A stretch of 64,000 bases of DNA from Novibacillus thermophilus. GTDB lineage: Bacteria; Bacillota; Bacilli; Thermoactinomycetales; Novibacillaceae. Below, one piece after another: positions 63,951-64,000 of the stretch; positions within the stretch are counted from its first letter, which is position 1; each line of letters starts with the position of its first letter. Location of the stretch: contig NZ_CP019699.1 of the NCBI RefSeq assembly GCF_002005165.1, positions 2,480,001 through 2,544,000 on the forward strand, read 5' to 3'. The position numbers were made by a program, and so were the translations under genes. The notes beneath the pieces were generated by a model that worked only from the letters and a program-made list of their open reading frames with translations, was not told where the DNA came from and ran no database searches.

Positions 63951-63975
63951 GACCCGGAGATCCGGGTCTTTTTTT
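63951..63975 (+). terminator. Rho-independent terminator of the mannitol operon
   Basis: GACCCGGA-GA-TCCGGGTC followed by T7, three bases after the mtlD stop codon. Confidence 0.93.
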
Positions 63976-64000
63976 GCCCTTTCCCCATTTCCTTCGCGAT

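Noticed and set aside
1-64000. tRNA, rRNA, CRISPR arrays, prophage genes, restriction or toxin-antitoxin systems
   Set aside because: I looked for cloverleaf-like GGTTCGAATCC segments, regularly spaced repeats and typical phage or defence proteins and saw none that I could support.

Overview
The window reads as chromosomal DNA of a Gram-positive, Bacillales-type Firmicute. The evidence is strong AGGAGG-type ribosome sites, frequent GTG/TTG starts, a SAM-I (S-box) riboswitch, a perfect Bacillus-type Zur box, YesM/YesN- and CitA/DctR-like two-component systems, TasA/CalY and an mtlA-mtlR-mtlF-mtlD operon. I cannot assign a genus. I recognised no tRNA, rRNA or CRISPR array.

Layout. 1-4.1 kb: end of a sugar ABC operon with two Gfo/Idh/MocA oxidoreductases and a TIM-barrel isomerase. 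4.2-4.4 kb: fragments of a luxR-type gene and a transporter gene joined by their 3' ends. 4.5-7.1 kb: an S-box attenuator in front of an FMN reductase and an FMN-dependent monooxygenase (organosulfur scavenging). 7.2-8.7 kb: Rrf2 regulator plus thioredoxin-reductase-like flavoprotein. 8.9-20.2 kb: a carbohydrate locus (lipoprotein, two permeases, histidine kinase, broken AraC-type regulator, broken GH1 glycosidase, ROK kinase, gluconokinase, 6-phosphogluconate dehydrogenase). 20.2-21.6 kb: IS remnant and broken abrB-type gene. 21.7-35 kb: a hydrolase-plus-TRAP locus. 35-40.5 kb: VOC/WYL pair, a broken NmrA-type SDR, a DUF819 membrane protein, LOG and MazG-like proteins. 40.7-50.4 kb: Zur-box-controlled FecBCD-type importer with ChlI/ChlD/CobN-like chelatase subunits, visibly richer in G+C than its flanks. 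50.5-52.8 kb: tatA, an N-truncated tatC and a divergent frameshifted PhoX-like Tat substrate. 52.8-53.4 kb: TasA/CalY-like protein. 53.6-56.9 kb: a decaying sugar-acid locus with an intact Bh0493-like uronate isomerase. 57.0-58.5 kb: DUF123 and a secreted endonuclease/phosphatase. 58.7-64 kb: mannitol operon.

Two loci stand out. In 21.7-35 kb, two secreted hydrolases of different folds (a penicillin-acylase-family Ntn hydrolase and a CocE/S15-type alpha/beta hydrolase) share the same FIMAH-like C-terminal module. Their promoters and that of a TRAP operon carry the same tandem box, (GACCAAAAA)x2-GAT, at 21653, 27694 and 30689, each about 40 bp upstream of a -10 element. A DASS carrier, a CitA/DcuS-like kinase and a CitT/DctR-like regulator lie between them. 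This looks like a dedicated system for hydrolysing an extracellular acylated compound and importing the released carboxylate. In 40.7-50.4 kb, a Zur operator sits at the transcription start of an importer-plus-three-subunit-chelatase operon with no corrin biosynthesis genes, pointing to zinc limitation rather than B12 synthesis.

Several genes are broken. Six lesions are consistent with one-base contractions of short homopolymers (about 248, 14835, 15248, 15370, 21589 and 51490), so consensus error has to be excluded. Others (36.9-37.7 kb, 54.3-56.9 kb) carry deletions or multiple lesions and look like genuine decay.
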